A DNA stretch of 64,000 bases from Plantago ovata. Its lineage: Eukaryota > Streptophyta > Magnoliopsida > Lamiales > Plantaginaceae. Below the pieces are notes generated by a model. That model was not told the origin of the DNA and made no database searches. It saw nothing but the letters and a program-made list of their open reading frames with translations. This document shows, in pieces, positions 21,948 through 32,348 of the stretch. Position numbers and translations under genes: made by a program. Each line of letters opens with the position of its first letter. Position 1 is the stretch's first letter. The DNA lies in NCBI GenBank assembly GCA_028274465.1, contig CM051458.1, positions 26,427,566-26,491,565 of the forward strand, in the 5' to 3' direction.

Positions 21948-23687
21948 ATGCCACGACCCAGGAGGCCACGATACATGACCCCGCAGTCCCAGAGGGATGA
22001 TACCGACGGAGAGGACACCGGGCAGGGCTCCCCTACTGTTTTAGGGACTCCACCTGGGTCGAGCAGGGGATCGACTCCTCATTCCTCCCTCCACGACCCG
22101 TGGGCCCATGTTCCAGACGACGGTTGTCCCTTTCAAAGGCCGGAAGATGGTCTTATGTGGAATGGTCGCCCTGTCCTTTACCCCAATGGAGAGAAGTAAG
22201 TATTAGGCATTAACTGATTTACGAACTTTTAATATATATATACCGAACTAACCTTGTCACTATTGACTTACCTGTTCTTCACAGGTTGTATGGGGAGCAC
22301 GCTGCTAAAGTACTCAGTTCGATAATACGGAACAGAATGGTCCCACCGCAAGAGGGTGGCAGCCAGTGGCATTGCATCCCGGACCAAATTAAGGGAGAGC
22401 TCTTCGAGGAGCTGAGGGTGAGTTAATATATGCATGTTTAAATACCATGTTTTTACATTCCGTTCGACCGCTATGCATGCGAGGGTAGGCGGCGCCCTCT
22501 TATATGTCGGACCGCATATTTATGTATGGGTAGGCGGCACCCATTATATGCTTGACCGCGTTTAGAACTAGAATGGATAGGCGGCATCCATTACGTGTAG
22601 ACCTGAATAGATGTTGTTTTCCCTTGTTATATATTTGATACATGTTAGCTCCCCTTGTTATACTTGAATGTTTTTTAAGTATTCACCAACGTATGTGTTT
22701 CGATGTTTATTTGTAATTGTGTAGAAAGAATTCTTCCTTCCGAAAGCATTGTTGATGGATCTCTGGTGGAGCTTCAACTCTCACGGTAGTGCCCTTTACA
22801 AGTGCATGGTTCATAGCCTGAAGAAAATGTGTAAAGAAAACCGTCCACGTACCGGTGATTGGCCCGGAGATGCAATTTGGGAGGCGTGGAAGGTGTATTG
22901 GGCTGACGCGAGAGTCCAGGCGCAGGCTGACCAGAACACTGAGAACCGGAAGAAGCAGCCGAATGATGGGACACGTACCCTGGTGACACACCGTTTTGGC
23001 TCTGAGTCGATCGCTACAGCACATGTGCGGCAGAAGGTAAGTATATTAACTTTGTGAATTCATCATTCTTATACTTGTTATTTACTTGCATTTCGAACTT
23101 TCAAACTAAGTATATGATGCTTTCATGTGTCATTCAGTTGAAGGATAAGGAGAGTCTCCTATTCACCCTGTTCTCGAGATCTCAGAAGGCCAAGAACGGA
23201 CAGTGGTTGTGTGACGAGGCCACAACAATTGCGGTAAGTATCAACAATACATGTGTTTATTAAATACTGATGATTTCATAACTAATTAACAACATAACTA
23301 ACACCTTATACTCTTGATTTATAATTTCAGACGGCCTACGAGGACAGGATTCGTGATCAGGATCTCACTGTTGAGGAAATGAATGCCATTTTCCTCGAGG
23401 TGAATCCTCCAGACGAGAAGGGCCGTCGCTTGGGACTTGGGAGTGCAGCAGCCGTCCCTGAATTGGACTCGAGGCCGACTCGTCGTTCCCGTGCCAGTAC
23501 ATCTTCATCATCTTCAGCAGCAGCAGCAGCTTCCGCTCGAGAGCAGGCCCTCTTACTTCAGTTGCAGGAGAGGGATGAGGAGGTGAAGAGGCTAGCTGCG
23601 GAGCAGGCTGAGCAGAAGGCACAATTTGCTACTATGTTTGCTGAGCTGTATGCGAAGCTGGGGATGCCTCCACCTCCCTTTCCATGA
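21948..23687 (+). CDS. TNPA-like CACTA accessory protein (Ptta/En/Spm type), five exons
   Basis: Proposed exons: 21948-22195, 22285-22417, 22725-23036, 23138-23233 and 23331-23687. All introns are GT-AG, phases match at every junction, and the total is 381 codons without a stop. The N-terminus is Pro/Ser-rich (DDTDGEDTGQGSPTV). The core has QWHCIPDQIKGELFEELR, DAIWEAWKVYWAD and QNTENRKKQ, which resemble the plant transposase family Ptta/En/Spm (Pfam Transposase_24). The C-terminus is a Glu/Ala/Gln-rich coiled coil (LLLQLQERDEEVKRLAAEQ). In En/Spm the TNPA partner binds the subterminal repeats and helps TNPD excise the element. The ATG directly follows an acceptor site, so an upstream untranslated exon is likely. 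Intron 2 carries the hairpin array. An intact frame suggests a recent or still expressed gene; expression is untested. Confidence 0.8.
22431..22603 (+). repeat. Hairpin array with AGGCGGC loops, copy 2 (in intron)
   Basis: Three hairpins at 22481-22499, 22526-22544 and 22572-22592, all with loop AGGCGGC. Stems are GAGGGT/GCCCTC, ATGGGT/ACCCAT and AATGGAT/ATCCATT, so the pairing is kept while the bases change. Each is followed by a TTATATG...GACC-type tail. The block is homologous to 13300-13475. Confidence 0.78.
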
Positions 23688-23949
23688 TACCCCTATCCTT
23701 TTCGACTTTATTTACTATTTTCTACATGAATACTGTGTACACTATGATATTATTTTGGATTAGTATTGTGTACGTATGATTATTATTATATGTATGGAGG
23801 GTTTTTGTACATTTATTATGATTTTTTTGGATTATTTTTTGGTTTATTTGGTCTATAGAATTTCTGTAACATGTTGCTTAATTAAACAGGTTGCATTTGA
23901 TTTTGAGTCTCATTATTATATCTAAAAAATAAAAAAATTTAAAAAAAAA

Positions 23950-24310
23950 TTTTAGCAACCGATGGTCTCATCCGTCGCTATATACAGCAACGGATAAGGC
24001 TTATCCGTCGCTAAAAGTCCCGGACTTTTAGCGACGGATAACGCTCATCCGTTGCTAATATTTAACAACCGATGAGGCTCATCCGTCGCTAAAAGTCCGG
24101 TGACTTAGTGACGGATAAGTCATCGGTTGCTAAAAGTCAACCTCATTTTCCGTCGCTAATCCGTCGCAAATTCGCGACGGATTACTCATCGGTCGCTAAT
24201 TCGCTAGCGACGACGATTTTATCCGTCGCTAAAAACACCGATCGGGCGCTAGCGAAATTTAGCAACCGATCGGGGTGGTTTAGCGACGGATGGTTCCGTC
24301 GCTAAACTCG
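23950..24310 (+). repeat. CACTA-1 3' subterminal repeat array
   Basis: Multiple direct and inverted GCGACGGAT-type motifs between the TNPA-like gene and the right terminus, mirroring 20340-20750. Confidence 0.88.
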
Positions 24311-26503
24311 ATATTGCTTGTAGTGCAAGCAACTCCCTGAGACGCCCGTGGATGTATTATTGGGATAGACACTTCATCGATCCTAGATACATTCGAGCAA
24401 GTCAGATGAAGGGACGTTACCATCGCCGCGTTGAGCGCAATAGGCTTCGCAACGAAAGGGTAGCTTTGAGAAACCTCTCAAACGTCCTCGCGTATTAATA
24501 CTGCAAATGGAACCGTCTAGGAATTCCATGTTGCCTAGTCTAGGACTTGCTTAATACGGTGTGGCCCTATGGGTCACACTATGCGGTGATTCAGCCTATC
24601 AGGATATCCTTGAAGATGGAATCGCAATTAATTTGGAATTAATTGTGATTGATGGATTATAATTGATTTGGAATTAATTATAATAATTGGTGGCTCAATT
24701 AATGATTTGGAATTATTAATTGAATTGGCTAAGTAATTGTATTTTATGTAAATACAATTAAAGATTATATTTTGGAAATATAATGGAGGTTTGATTGTAA
24801 AGGATACGTTAATTTAGAATTAACATATGCACTTGGGCAAAAATCTACTTGGAGTTTGGATTGCCTTAGAAATATATGTGGGTCCCAAAAGTGGGACCCA
24901 CGTCCCGTAGGACAGGCGCGCGCGCGCGTGTGGCAGAATAGGGGAAGGAGTTCGACTCCTTCCTCTATTAGAAGTCCAAGGGATAAGTTAGATTTTCCTA
25001 ATTGAGTTTTGATTTGATTGGGAATGAATCTAGACTTGATATTGGTTTCCTTGTGCGATAAGAATTAGATTCTTATTCCTTTACGAAGTCTAATTGCTTA
25101 TGCTTTAGACTTCTATAGACTACTATATATAGTAGACTATTGGAGAGAGTTTGATATACGATTTTACGTGTGATTTTTGATACACAGTTATTCTACCCAG
25201 TTTTCTTAGAGAAAATAAAAACTCTCCCCTCCTCCCTTAGCCTCACGCGCGCGCACACCGCCACCGGAGGGAATTGCCGCCCCGTCTTCTTGGTCACATA
25301 AAGAATATCCTAGCATTCTTCCAATAGGCTGTTCATCCGTGGATACCAAGGTTGAGGTTCTAGGAGCTGGAAACTAACTCTTATTGTCTTGCAGATATAC
25401 AGAGTATTGTAGATATCTTCGACTTCGACGAAGGAGAAGATACACCGGATTATTACGAAGACTTGGAAGCTGCTTTGGAAGTAAGGTTAGTCTTCTAATT
25501 GACGTGTTTATATATATACGACATATGCATAATCAATTAACCAGTATGTTAAGAAAATTTTTAAAATTCCGCTGCGTACCCTAGGGGTAACTCTGACCAT
25601 ATTTTCTTACAACAATCTGTATCTATTACTATATATACTGTTTTACTGTATGCTTCCGCGTAAAGTAACTAAGTCCTAAGTATGACTATTTACTTTCTTT
25701 GTTTATTGCTACTCTGTTCTGGATTAACTTTCTGCAGGAACACTTCTCGGTGTTTGATTGTTCGTATCTGTTTGATCTGTATCTATTCTGTCTGTTTATG
25801 TGTGGCCGGTCGATTAGGTCGTAATTAGGTAGGCTTGGATAGTAGAGGACTATCGGGTTTGCTTGATTATTGCCTAGTCTAATCCCTTTTAGGCGCGAGG
25901 CAGAAGTCGCTGAGGTCTATTAGGGTCGTAGGTTCTGTTTCCGCAAAGTACACGGGGGTTTCTGTTTCTGTCCGAAGTTGTGCACCCTCTGGAAGGAGCT
26001 ATAAGGGCAATTGGGAGTAGGAGTAACAAGGCGGGCATGATCAACGGACTTCAACTTATTTGTTCTGTTTTTCTGTTTCGTTATCTGTTTTGTTTGTTAT
26101 ATTATCTGCTGAAAAGGATTTTGATTTCAAAAAGTGTTTACTTTCTGTTTGTTAACTTAGAACCTCACGGAGATCCTTTATCTCACACTCTCTTTATTTT
26201 CAAAATTCCTTCCTTCCAGATACTACTGAGGATGCACGCGAGTAGGATGCCAGCGACTGAGAGAAGGGTCTAGGATGTCTTTGGGGAATTTATTTCAAAA
26301 TAAGAAGATGAAACTTTTTACTGTCTTCGATAGTTGTTATTCTTTTGATTTCTAAGTTACTGTTGGATATTTACTTGATTCTGTTAGCGCTGTGCGCGTC
26401 AAATATTATTATGGCATTTATTGCCGACCGTTGCTTTTAAAATTATTTCGAATTTTCTCTTTCAAGAAATTATTTTGTTTTTAAAAACCGATACCGTTAC
26501 AGT

Positions 26504-26515
26504 TGGTATCAGAGC
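26504..26515 (+). other. C1 primer-binding site (initiator tRNA-Met type)
   Basis: TGGTATCAGAGC two bases after the LTR end. The same junction occurs in C2 at 35482/35485. Confidence 0.9.
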
Positions 26516-26779
26516 TTGAGTTCAAACTCGAGCTTGCTAGGATAGGATCTTTTGACCTTTGGGGTGTGTGTGAGGGTCCGAGTCGCTGGTTAGGTCTTGC
26601 ATTTTCTTTTACTTTTCTGATCCGAGTCTTACGTACTAACCTTAAACTGTTTCTTCATCTTCTCTATTCTGATTCTGACGTCTTTCTAATCCGTTTCTGA
26701 AACTATTGAACTTCCGTTGATGCTTTTGGTTTTGACGTAGTTATTAACTAGATAAATACGCATGTGCTTACAGATAGGT

Positions 26780-27219
26780 ATGAGTACCGAAAAGAAAGTC
26801 ATCCGTTACCGCCTAGTCGAAGGGAGTTTAACCCTTATACCTCCGTTCCCATCATTGGCATTTACCCTGGAAGCGTGATGGACAGGGTCGTTCGTGAACG
26901 AGACCACTACTGGCTGGAAAACATGAAGCTGCAAGACGAAATGGCAACGAAGGATGCTGAAATCGGATTCCTTAAGATGGCTTTACGTGCCGCAAAGGAG
27001 CACTCCGGCTTTGTCTCGTTAACCAGATCCAACCTAGGCATCAAGATTCGTAAGAGGAAGGCTCGGAGGACGTTTCCCGAGGGTTGCAGACTTTCACGTA
27101 GAGTGGAGGATGAGGAAGAACCCGAAGAAGAACCCGAGGAGGACCCCTCTGAGAAAGAAGGAGAAGATACACACGTGCCCGAACGACGTTTCGAAGACGA
27201 TATCGAGGACGTTTATTAG
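26780..27219 (+). pseudogene. C1 extra ORF upstream of gag, frameshifted
   Basis: Homologue of the intact 146-codon ORF in C2 (35761-36201). The ATG at 26780 starts MSTEKK. One G is missing in a G run near 26820 relative to C2, which shifts the start out of frame with the rest. An open frame from 26764 hides this. The rest of the protein is nearly identical to C2: a MDRVVRERDHYWLENMKLQ segment, a basic patch and an acidic Glu-rich tail. The function is unknown. Confidence 0.7.
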
Positions 27220-27581
27220 GATAGATGCCTTTTCGAGCTCGTACCGAATTTCCTTTTAGCGAAGCGAGTTTTTTTAGTTCAGCCTGACTGAGACTGTTTA
27301 TGCTTTTCCGTTTACTTGACTCTGTGGTTTTCTGTTTTCTCGCTAAGACGAGTAGAGACTGGTTTTCCTTTGAACAATTGCATGCTTGGTTTATTTGAGA
27401 CTGCGTTGATTTCTTGATTTGCGTTTTGTTTTAAAGTTCAAGGCATGTTTTCTTCACTGCTCAGTTTCACACCTGTTGTAGAAGATTAAGTACTGGCCTT
27501 AGTTCTTTTTCTTCCGTTCTTTTCTAAGTTAGAAATTCGAGGTTGTTAAATACACTGCTAAGTAGTGCCCCTTTTGTTAGA

Positions 27582-28873
27582 ATGAATCGCAGAAACACTC
27601 GTGGTGCCAGCAGCAATGGAAGTGGAGATGATCAACATGCTGAAAATGGAGACCAAGTGGACCACATCATCGCTGCTTTGGGAAATTTCAGCGAAACCAT
27701 TCTCCACGCTAGAGCACCACCTGTTCAGCCAGCTCCTCCGCCACCACCACCGATTCAGACCATCGATCAAGCTGCGGAACGTTTCACTCGATTCCATCCG
27801 GAAAGGTTCGAGGGAACGCCTGATGACCGTAAGGCTGAGCTCTGGATTGAAAGTATGGAGAACTTATTCTCGGTCCTGCACTACCCGGACGAGAGGAAAA
27901 TGAGCATGCTGCTTTCCAGTTCGTGGGAGCCGCCAGGAACTGGTGGAGGACCGTGAATGCAAGATGGAGGCAAGAGGGAGTTGCTCGCACCTGGGAGAAC
28001 TTCACCAAGGATTTCATGGACAAGTACGTGCCCCGCCTGGTCCGCGAGAACAGGAGAGATGAGTTCCAGGCTTTGGTGCAAGGGAACATGGATGTTGCCG
28101 ACTACGACTCAGAATTTACCCGACTATTGAAGTATGTGCCACATTTTCAGGACGATGAACGAGAGAAGGTGCACCACTTTGTGAAGGGTCTGAACTCTGA
28201 GATCCGGTACAGTTTGTTTGGGACCAACATGCCTACCTACCTCAAGGCCGTCGAACTCGCTTCCGAGGTAGAAAGTGGTCTCAAAGAGATCAAGATGGCT
28301 GATAAGACGTACTCTAGCAAGAGGAGCTACTCTAGTTCTTCTGGGAACCATGGAGGTGGAAGCCAATCTGGATACAAGAGGGAGAGTCGAGGTGGGTATC
28401 AATCGGGATATCAAGCACCACCGGTGAAGTATCCCCGTAATCAGCAGGACAACCGTTCTCGCAACACCACTGGAGGGTCTGGGCAGTCATCCCAGGCAAG
28501 GAAGAACTGCAACTACTGTGGAGGAGTCAACCACGATGAGAACAATTGTTGGAAGAGACAAGGCTTGTGTTTGGCTTGTGGGAGCCAGGATCACAAGATC
28601 AGCCACTGTCCGAACCGTCATGCCATTGTCAAAGGAGGAAGACCAGGAGGCTATGCTTCGAGAAATGACGGAAAGGGTACTATGGCTAAGCCCCGAGTTT
28701 ACAGCATAGGTGGTCATGAAGTTCTTGACGTCGCGAATGTGGTTGAAGGTACACTACTGATCGCTCAAACTTCTTCTAAAGCTTTATTTGATCCTGGTGC
28801 TACGCATTCATTTATTGTTGAAGTATTTGCTGAGTCACTCGTTTTACCGTACAAAATTTACCCCACGCTTTAG
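27582..28873 (+). pseudogene. C1 gag with zinc knuckles, running into protease
   Basis: Start Met at 27582 (MNRRNTRGASSNGSG), a Pro-rich stretch, then the gag core RFHPERFEGTPDDRKAELWI, WRTVNARWRQEG and YVPHFQDDEREKV. A one-base deletion near 27900 relative to C2 (AAAATGAGC versus AAAATTGAGC) moves the rest to another frame (27923-28873). The C-terminal part has two zinc knuckles, CNYCGGVNHDENNCW and CLACGSQDHKISHCP (about 28508-28620), that bind RNA. The protease follows in the same frame with ALFDPGATHSFI near 28775-28810 (D-P-G-A-T active site). The frame ends at 28873. Confidence 0.88.
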
Positions 28874-29297
28874 AAGTATGTCCGCCTTTGGGAGCTAGTT
28901 TAATCACTAAGAAGTTCATCGAGCGTTGCGAGATTTCCATCCTAGGAAGAACTTTCCCTGCTGACCTTATCTTCTACCTCTTTCAACCTACGATGTTATT
29001 CTGGGTATGGATTGGCTGTCCGAGCACTATGCACAACTGGATTGTCGAACCAAGGCTATATCCCTGGGAAAACCTGGAGAGGAGAAAGTCGTGTGGAAAG
29101 GAGATAAGAGAAAGGATGAGAAGTTTCTTCTGTCTGCTATGGAAGCTAGGAGGCTGTACGTGAAGGGTGCTACCTGCTTTCTGGCGTATCTGATCAATAA
29201 ACCTAAAGATCAACCAAAAATCGAGGAAGTTAGGGTGGTTAAGGAATTCAAGGGTGTTTTCCCTGAGAAGCTGGATTCCGTACCCCCTGAATGAGAA
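28874..29297 (+). pseudogene. C1 protease C-terminal part and linker to RT
   Basis: Frames at 28888-29163 and 29007-29294 together cover the protease flap-to-RT linker: FIERCEISILGRTFPADL, then MDWLSEHYAQLDCRTKAISL, the usual protease end in chromoviruses. The linker EEVRVVKEFKGVFPEKLDSVPPE is followed by an in-frame TGA at about 29291, where related elements have a codon one C-to-T change away. Confidence 0.78.
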
Positions 29298-30190
29298 GTG
29301 GAGTTTAGTATTGATCTGGTACCTGGCACCGCACCTATTTCGAAGTCACCCTATAGGATGGCACCTTCTGAGCTTAAGGAACTTAAGACTCAACTGCAAG
29401 ATCTGGTTGATAACGACTTTGTGAGACCTAGTTCTTCGCCTTGGGGATCACCGGTTCTGTTCGTAAAGAAGAAGGATGGTAGTATGAGGATGTGCATCGA
29501 CTATCGAGGCCTGAACCAAGTCACTGTCAAGAACAAGTATCCCCTACCCCGTATTGGGGAACTCTTCGATCAATTGGAAGGTTCGAAGGTTTACTCGAAG
29601 CTTGATCTGCGACAAGGCTATTATCAAGTTAGGGTAAGGGAAGAAGACATACCTAAGACTGCTCTGAACTCGAGGTATGGACATTATGAGTTTGTAGTGA
29701 TGCCGTTTGGCCTTACGAATGCCCCAGCTGTGTTCATGGATTTGATGCATCGGGTTTTCAGCCGTATTTGGATCAGTTTGTTGTTGTTTTCATCGATGAC
29801 ATTCTCGTTTACTCGAAATCCGAAGAGGATCATGAGAAACATCTCCGAATTGTCTTGGAAACTCTTCAGAACAACAAGTTGTATGCCAAATTCAGCAAGT
29901 GTGAATTTTGGCTAGATAAAGTAGCCTTTTTAGGGCACATTATCTCTGGAGAAGGTTTGGAGGTCGACCCATCGAAGATTGAGTCAATAGTTAATTGGAA
30001 GAGACCTGAGTCTGTCACTGAGGTGAGGAGTTTTCTCGGTTTGGCTGGTTACTATCGCCGTTTTGTGAAGGATTATTCGAAGATAGTTGAACCCTTGTCC
30101 TCTTTAACAGGGAAAAATCCTAAGTTCGTATGGAGTGACAAGTGTGAGGAAAGCTTCGAGGAGCTGAATAAGAGACTGGCCACTGCTCCT
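29298..30190 (+). pseudogene. C1 reverse transcriptase
   Basis: Reverse transcriptase with [52 protein letters not shown] and [19 protein letters not shown] in the frame to about 29765. A one-base deletion there shifts the catalytic box [10 protein letters not shown] (FIDD at 29789-29800) into the next frame, which continues through [19 protein letters not shown] and [20 protein letters not shown] (thumb). Motif wording is typical of Tekay/Del chromoviruses. Confidence 0.9.
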
Positions 30191-30600
30191 ATACTAGCTC
30201 TTCCCGAGAGGACCAACGACTTTGTGGTCTACACTGATGCTTCAAAGGAAGGTTTGGGTTGCGTACTGATGCAACGGGAAAAGGTGATCGCATATGCTTC
30301 GAGAAAGTTGAAGCCATATGAAAGAAATTATCCAACCCATGATCTTGAGCTAGCTGTTATAGTCTTTGCCTTGGGAAAGTGGAGACACTACCTTTATGGT
30401 CCGGAGTTCACCATCCTCACTGATCATAAGAGCTTGAAGTATGTGTTCACACAAAAGGAGTTGAACATGAGACAACGACGATGGATGAAATTTCTGGGCG
30501 ATTACACTTGTACCATTCGATATCATCCTGGTAAGGCCATTGTGGTCGCTGATGCCTTAAGTCGTAGGGTACACGTGTCAAATCTCGAAGTATCCAAATT
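30191..30600 (+). pseudogene. C1 RNase H domain
   Basis: In frame with the second half of [21 protein letters not shown], then [33 protein letters not shown] and the end motif ADALSRR. The catalytic acidic residues are in place. This domain itself is uninterrupted. Confidence 0.88.
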
Positions 30601-31960
30601 GTCTTGTATGTTCGTCAATATCACTTTGAGGTATGAGCTGGCAGGTAGAATTCTTGAAGCTCAAGAGCATGATGAAGAGCTTCAAGACATCAAAGCACAT
30701 ATCACTGAACCTTGCAATGCGAAATTCTCTTTTGATGAGAATGGAGCCCTAAGGTTTCAAGGTAGATTGTGCGTGCCTTCTGATGAAGAGCTTAGGCGTC
30801 TAATTTTAGATGAAGCTCATAAATCTAAGTACTCGATGCATCCTGGAGGAAACAAAATGTATGAAGATTTAAAGAAGGTTTACTGGTGGACCCATATGAA
30901 GCGAGATATTCACAGTTTGTGCAAAGTTGTTTGGTTTGCCAGCAATGTGAAGGCTGAGCACCAGAAACGGGAGGTTTACTACAACCACTCGAGATTCCAC
31001 AGTGGAAATGGGAGATGATCACTATGGATTTTGTAACTGGTCTACCGGTAGCTAGGGGTGGTTTTGATAGTGTTTGGGTTATTGTCGATAGATTGACAAA
31101 ATCGGCACACTTTCTGCCTGTGGGAAAACCACCTACACATCCGAGAAGTTAGCGAGGTTTATCGCGATGAGATAATTAAGCTACATGGCACTCCGGTGAG
31201 TATTGTGTCTGATAGAGATCCGAAGTTTGTTTCGAGGTTTGGAAGCAAGTACACGAAGGCTTGGGTACCAAGTTGAACTTTAGCACCGCAGCACATCCGC
31301 AAACGGATGGTCAATCTGAAAGGACCATTCAAACTCTAGAGGATCTGTTGAGATTGTGTGTGCTGGATCACCAAGGAAGTTGGGCACAACATTTACCATT
31401 GGTTGAGTATGCTTATAATAATAGTTATCAAGCATCGATTGGTATGGCACCGTTTGAAGCGTTGTATGGTCGGAAATGTAGATCACCGCTGTACTGGGAT
31501 TTGGAGGACCGAGTTTCTCACCGGTAGCTGGAGAGAGGACTCTCAATGAGATGATACAAGAAACCTTGGAAAAGGTTAGGCTATCCGAGACCGATTGAGA
31601 ACTACTCAAAGTCGACAAAAGAGTTACGCCGATAATCATAGGCGAGATTTGGAGTTCGAAGTGGGTGATTTTGTCTTTCTCAAGCTATCTTCGAGGAAGG
31701 GAATTGTTCGTATGGGCCGTAGAGCTAAACTGAACCCTCGGTATGTAGGACCATACGAGATCATTGAGAGAGTTGGCATTGTGGCTTATCGGTTGCAACT
31801 ACCCACTACTATTACAGGGATTCACAATGTCTTCCATGTATCTCAACTGAAGAAGTACTATCCTGACCCGTCGCACGTTATTCAACCCGAGGAGGTGACT
31901 ATTGAGGAGGATTTGTCTTATGTGGAGCAACCGGTTCGTATCCTAGACCAAAAGGTGTAA
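30601..31960 (+). pseudogene. C1 integrase
   Basis: The HHCC zinc-binding region begins at [20 protein letters not shown] (about 30815), and its Cys pair lies in a disturbed frame near 30925-30960. The catalytic core is split: [20 protein letters not shown] after a frame change at 31018, then STAAHPQTDGQSERTIQTLE (31290-31340) with the catalytic Glu and EALYGRKCRSPLYWDL. Frames also change near 31130 and 31540. The GPY/F-type module (NPRYVGPYEIIERVG, about 31730) is intact in the 31595-31960 frame. Confidence 0.85.
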
Positions 31961-32110
31961 CAACTCCGTAATAGGCAAATCAAGCAGGTAAAGGTTCTGT
32001 GGCGAAACCATCAGTACGAGGAGGCAACCTGGGAAAACGAGGATGACATGCGCCGGCAGTATCCCGAGCTCTTCAACTTTTCAGGTGCGAATTTGGGGAC
32101 CAAATTCTTT
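31961..32110 (+). pseudogene. C1 chromodomain-like C-terminal tail
   Basis: Continues the integrase frame past a TAA at about 31958: KQVKVLWRNHQYEEATWENE and DDMRRQYPELF. The W-(K/R)-N-H...EEATWE pattern is the chromodomain signature of chromovirus integrases, thought to direct insertion to certain chromatin. The stop before it means the tail is not translated in this copy. Confidence 0.75.
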
Positions 32111-32122
32111 AAGGGGGAAGAG
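32111..32122 (+). other. C1 polypurine tract
   Basis: AAGGGGGAAGAG immediately before the 3' LTR start TGTAACG; it is the expected primer for plus-strand DNA synthesis. Confidence 0.85.
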
Positions 32123-32348
32123 TGTAACGCCCCGTTTTTTTAATATTTATTTATTATTTTAACATTTAGTTATTTTAATTTAATTAATTAATTATCAGAG
32201 TAATTTATTTTATTCGGTAATTATTTAATTCACTTCTCGCGTGAGAGTTTTAGTTAATTCGCGTAAAACTAATTCGTCTCGTTACGTTCGGACCGAGCTG
32301 GAAGGACTGGGTAATTCTGACTACTTTTGGCCCAGTCAACTTGGCCCC
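32123..32348 (+). repeat. C1 3' LTR, 5' stub
   Basis: Matches 16042-16280 with a small deletion near 32330. Cut at 32349 by the A3 LTR; GCCCC (32344-32348) would be the A3 target duplication. The rest of this LTR is not found in the window. Confidence 0.85.

Larger units (their letters stand above)
20310..24325 (+). mobile_element. CACTA (En/Spm) transposon 1, TNPA-like gene only
   Basis: Terminal inverted repeats CACTACAAGAAA at 20310 and its near-complement TTGCTTGTAGTG ending at 24325. The 3-bp target duplication CAA is at 20307-20309 and 24326-24328. Dense subterminal repeats of GCGACGGAT / ATCCGTCGC lie at both ends. The internal 3 kb holds one spliced gene of TNPA type (21948-23687). 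No TNPD-type transposase is present, so it can move only with help. It sits in the L2 solo LTR and is therefore younger than it. Confidence 0.92.
19500..25616 (+). mobile_element. L2 solo LTR with ACAAT target duplication
   Basis: An L2 LTR (19505-25611) starting TGATAGTG and ending TTTCTTACA, flanked on both sides by the perfect 5-bp duplication ACAAT (19500-19504 and 25612-25616). There is no primer site or internal sequence, so it is a solo LTR left by recombination between two LTRs. Without the CACTA insertion (20310-24325) it is about 2.09 kb, matching 10666-12771. Confidence 0.93.
16042..26501 (+). repeat. C1 5' LTR, inflated by nested insertions
   Basis: Starts TGTAACATCCCG (compare TGTAACGCCCCG at 32123) and ends ...ACCGTTACA just before the primer site. 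The native LTR segments are 16042-~17170, ~18919-19504 and 25612-26501, about 2.6 kb in total. The remainder is inserted DNA. The first 300 bp match the 3' LTR stub at 32123-32348, apart from a small indel near 16250. Confidence 0.82.
16042..32348 (+). mobile_element. Tekay-type chromovirus C1 with nested insertions
   Basis: Plus-strand Ty3/gypsy element: 5' LTR (start 16042, end 26501), Met-type primer site, extra ORF, gag with two zinc knuckles, protease, RT, RNase H, integrase, chromodomain-like tail, polypurine tract and 3' LTR (from 32123). RNase H precedes integrase, and the C-terminal sequence fits the Tekay/Del chromovirus lineage. The 5' LTR was hit by a LINE and an L2 LTR, and the 3' LTR by A3 at 32349. 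The rest of the 3' LTR is not seen before the scaffold gap. Many frameshifts and a stop inactivate pol. Confidence 0.88.

Noticed and set aside
21665-22000. A separate ORF upstream of the TNPA-like gene.
   Set aside because: It overlaps the first coding exon in another frame and has no recognised domain; at most it is leader sequence.
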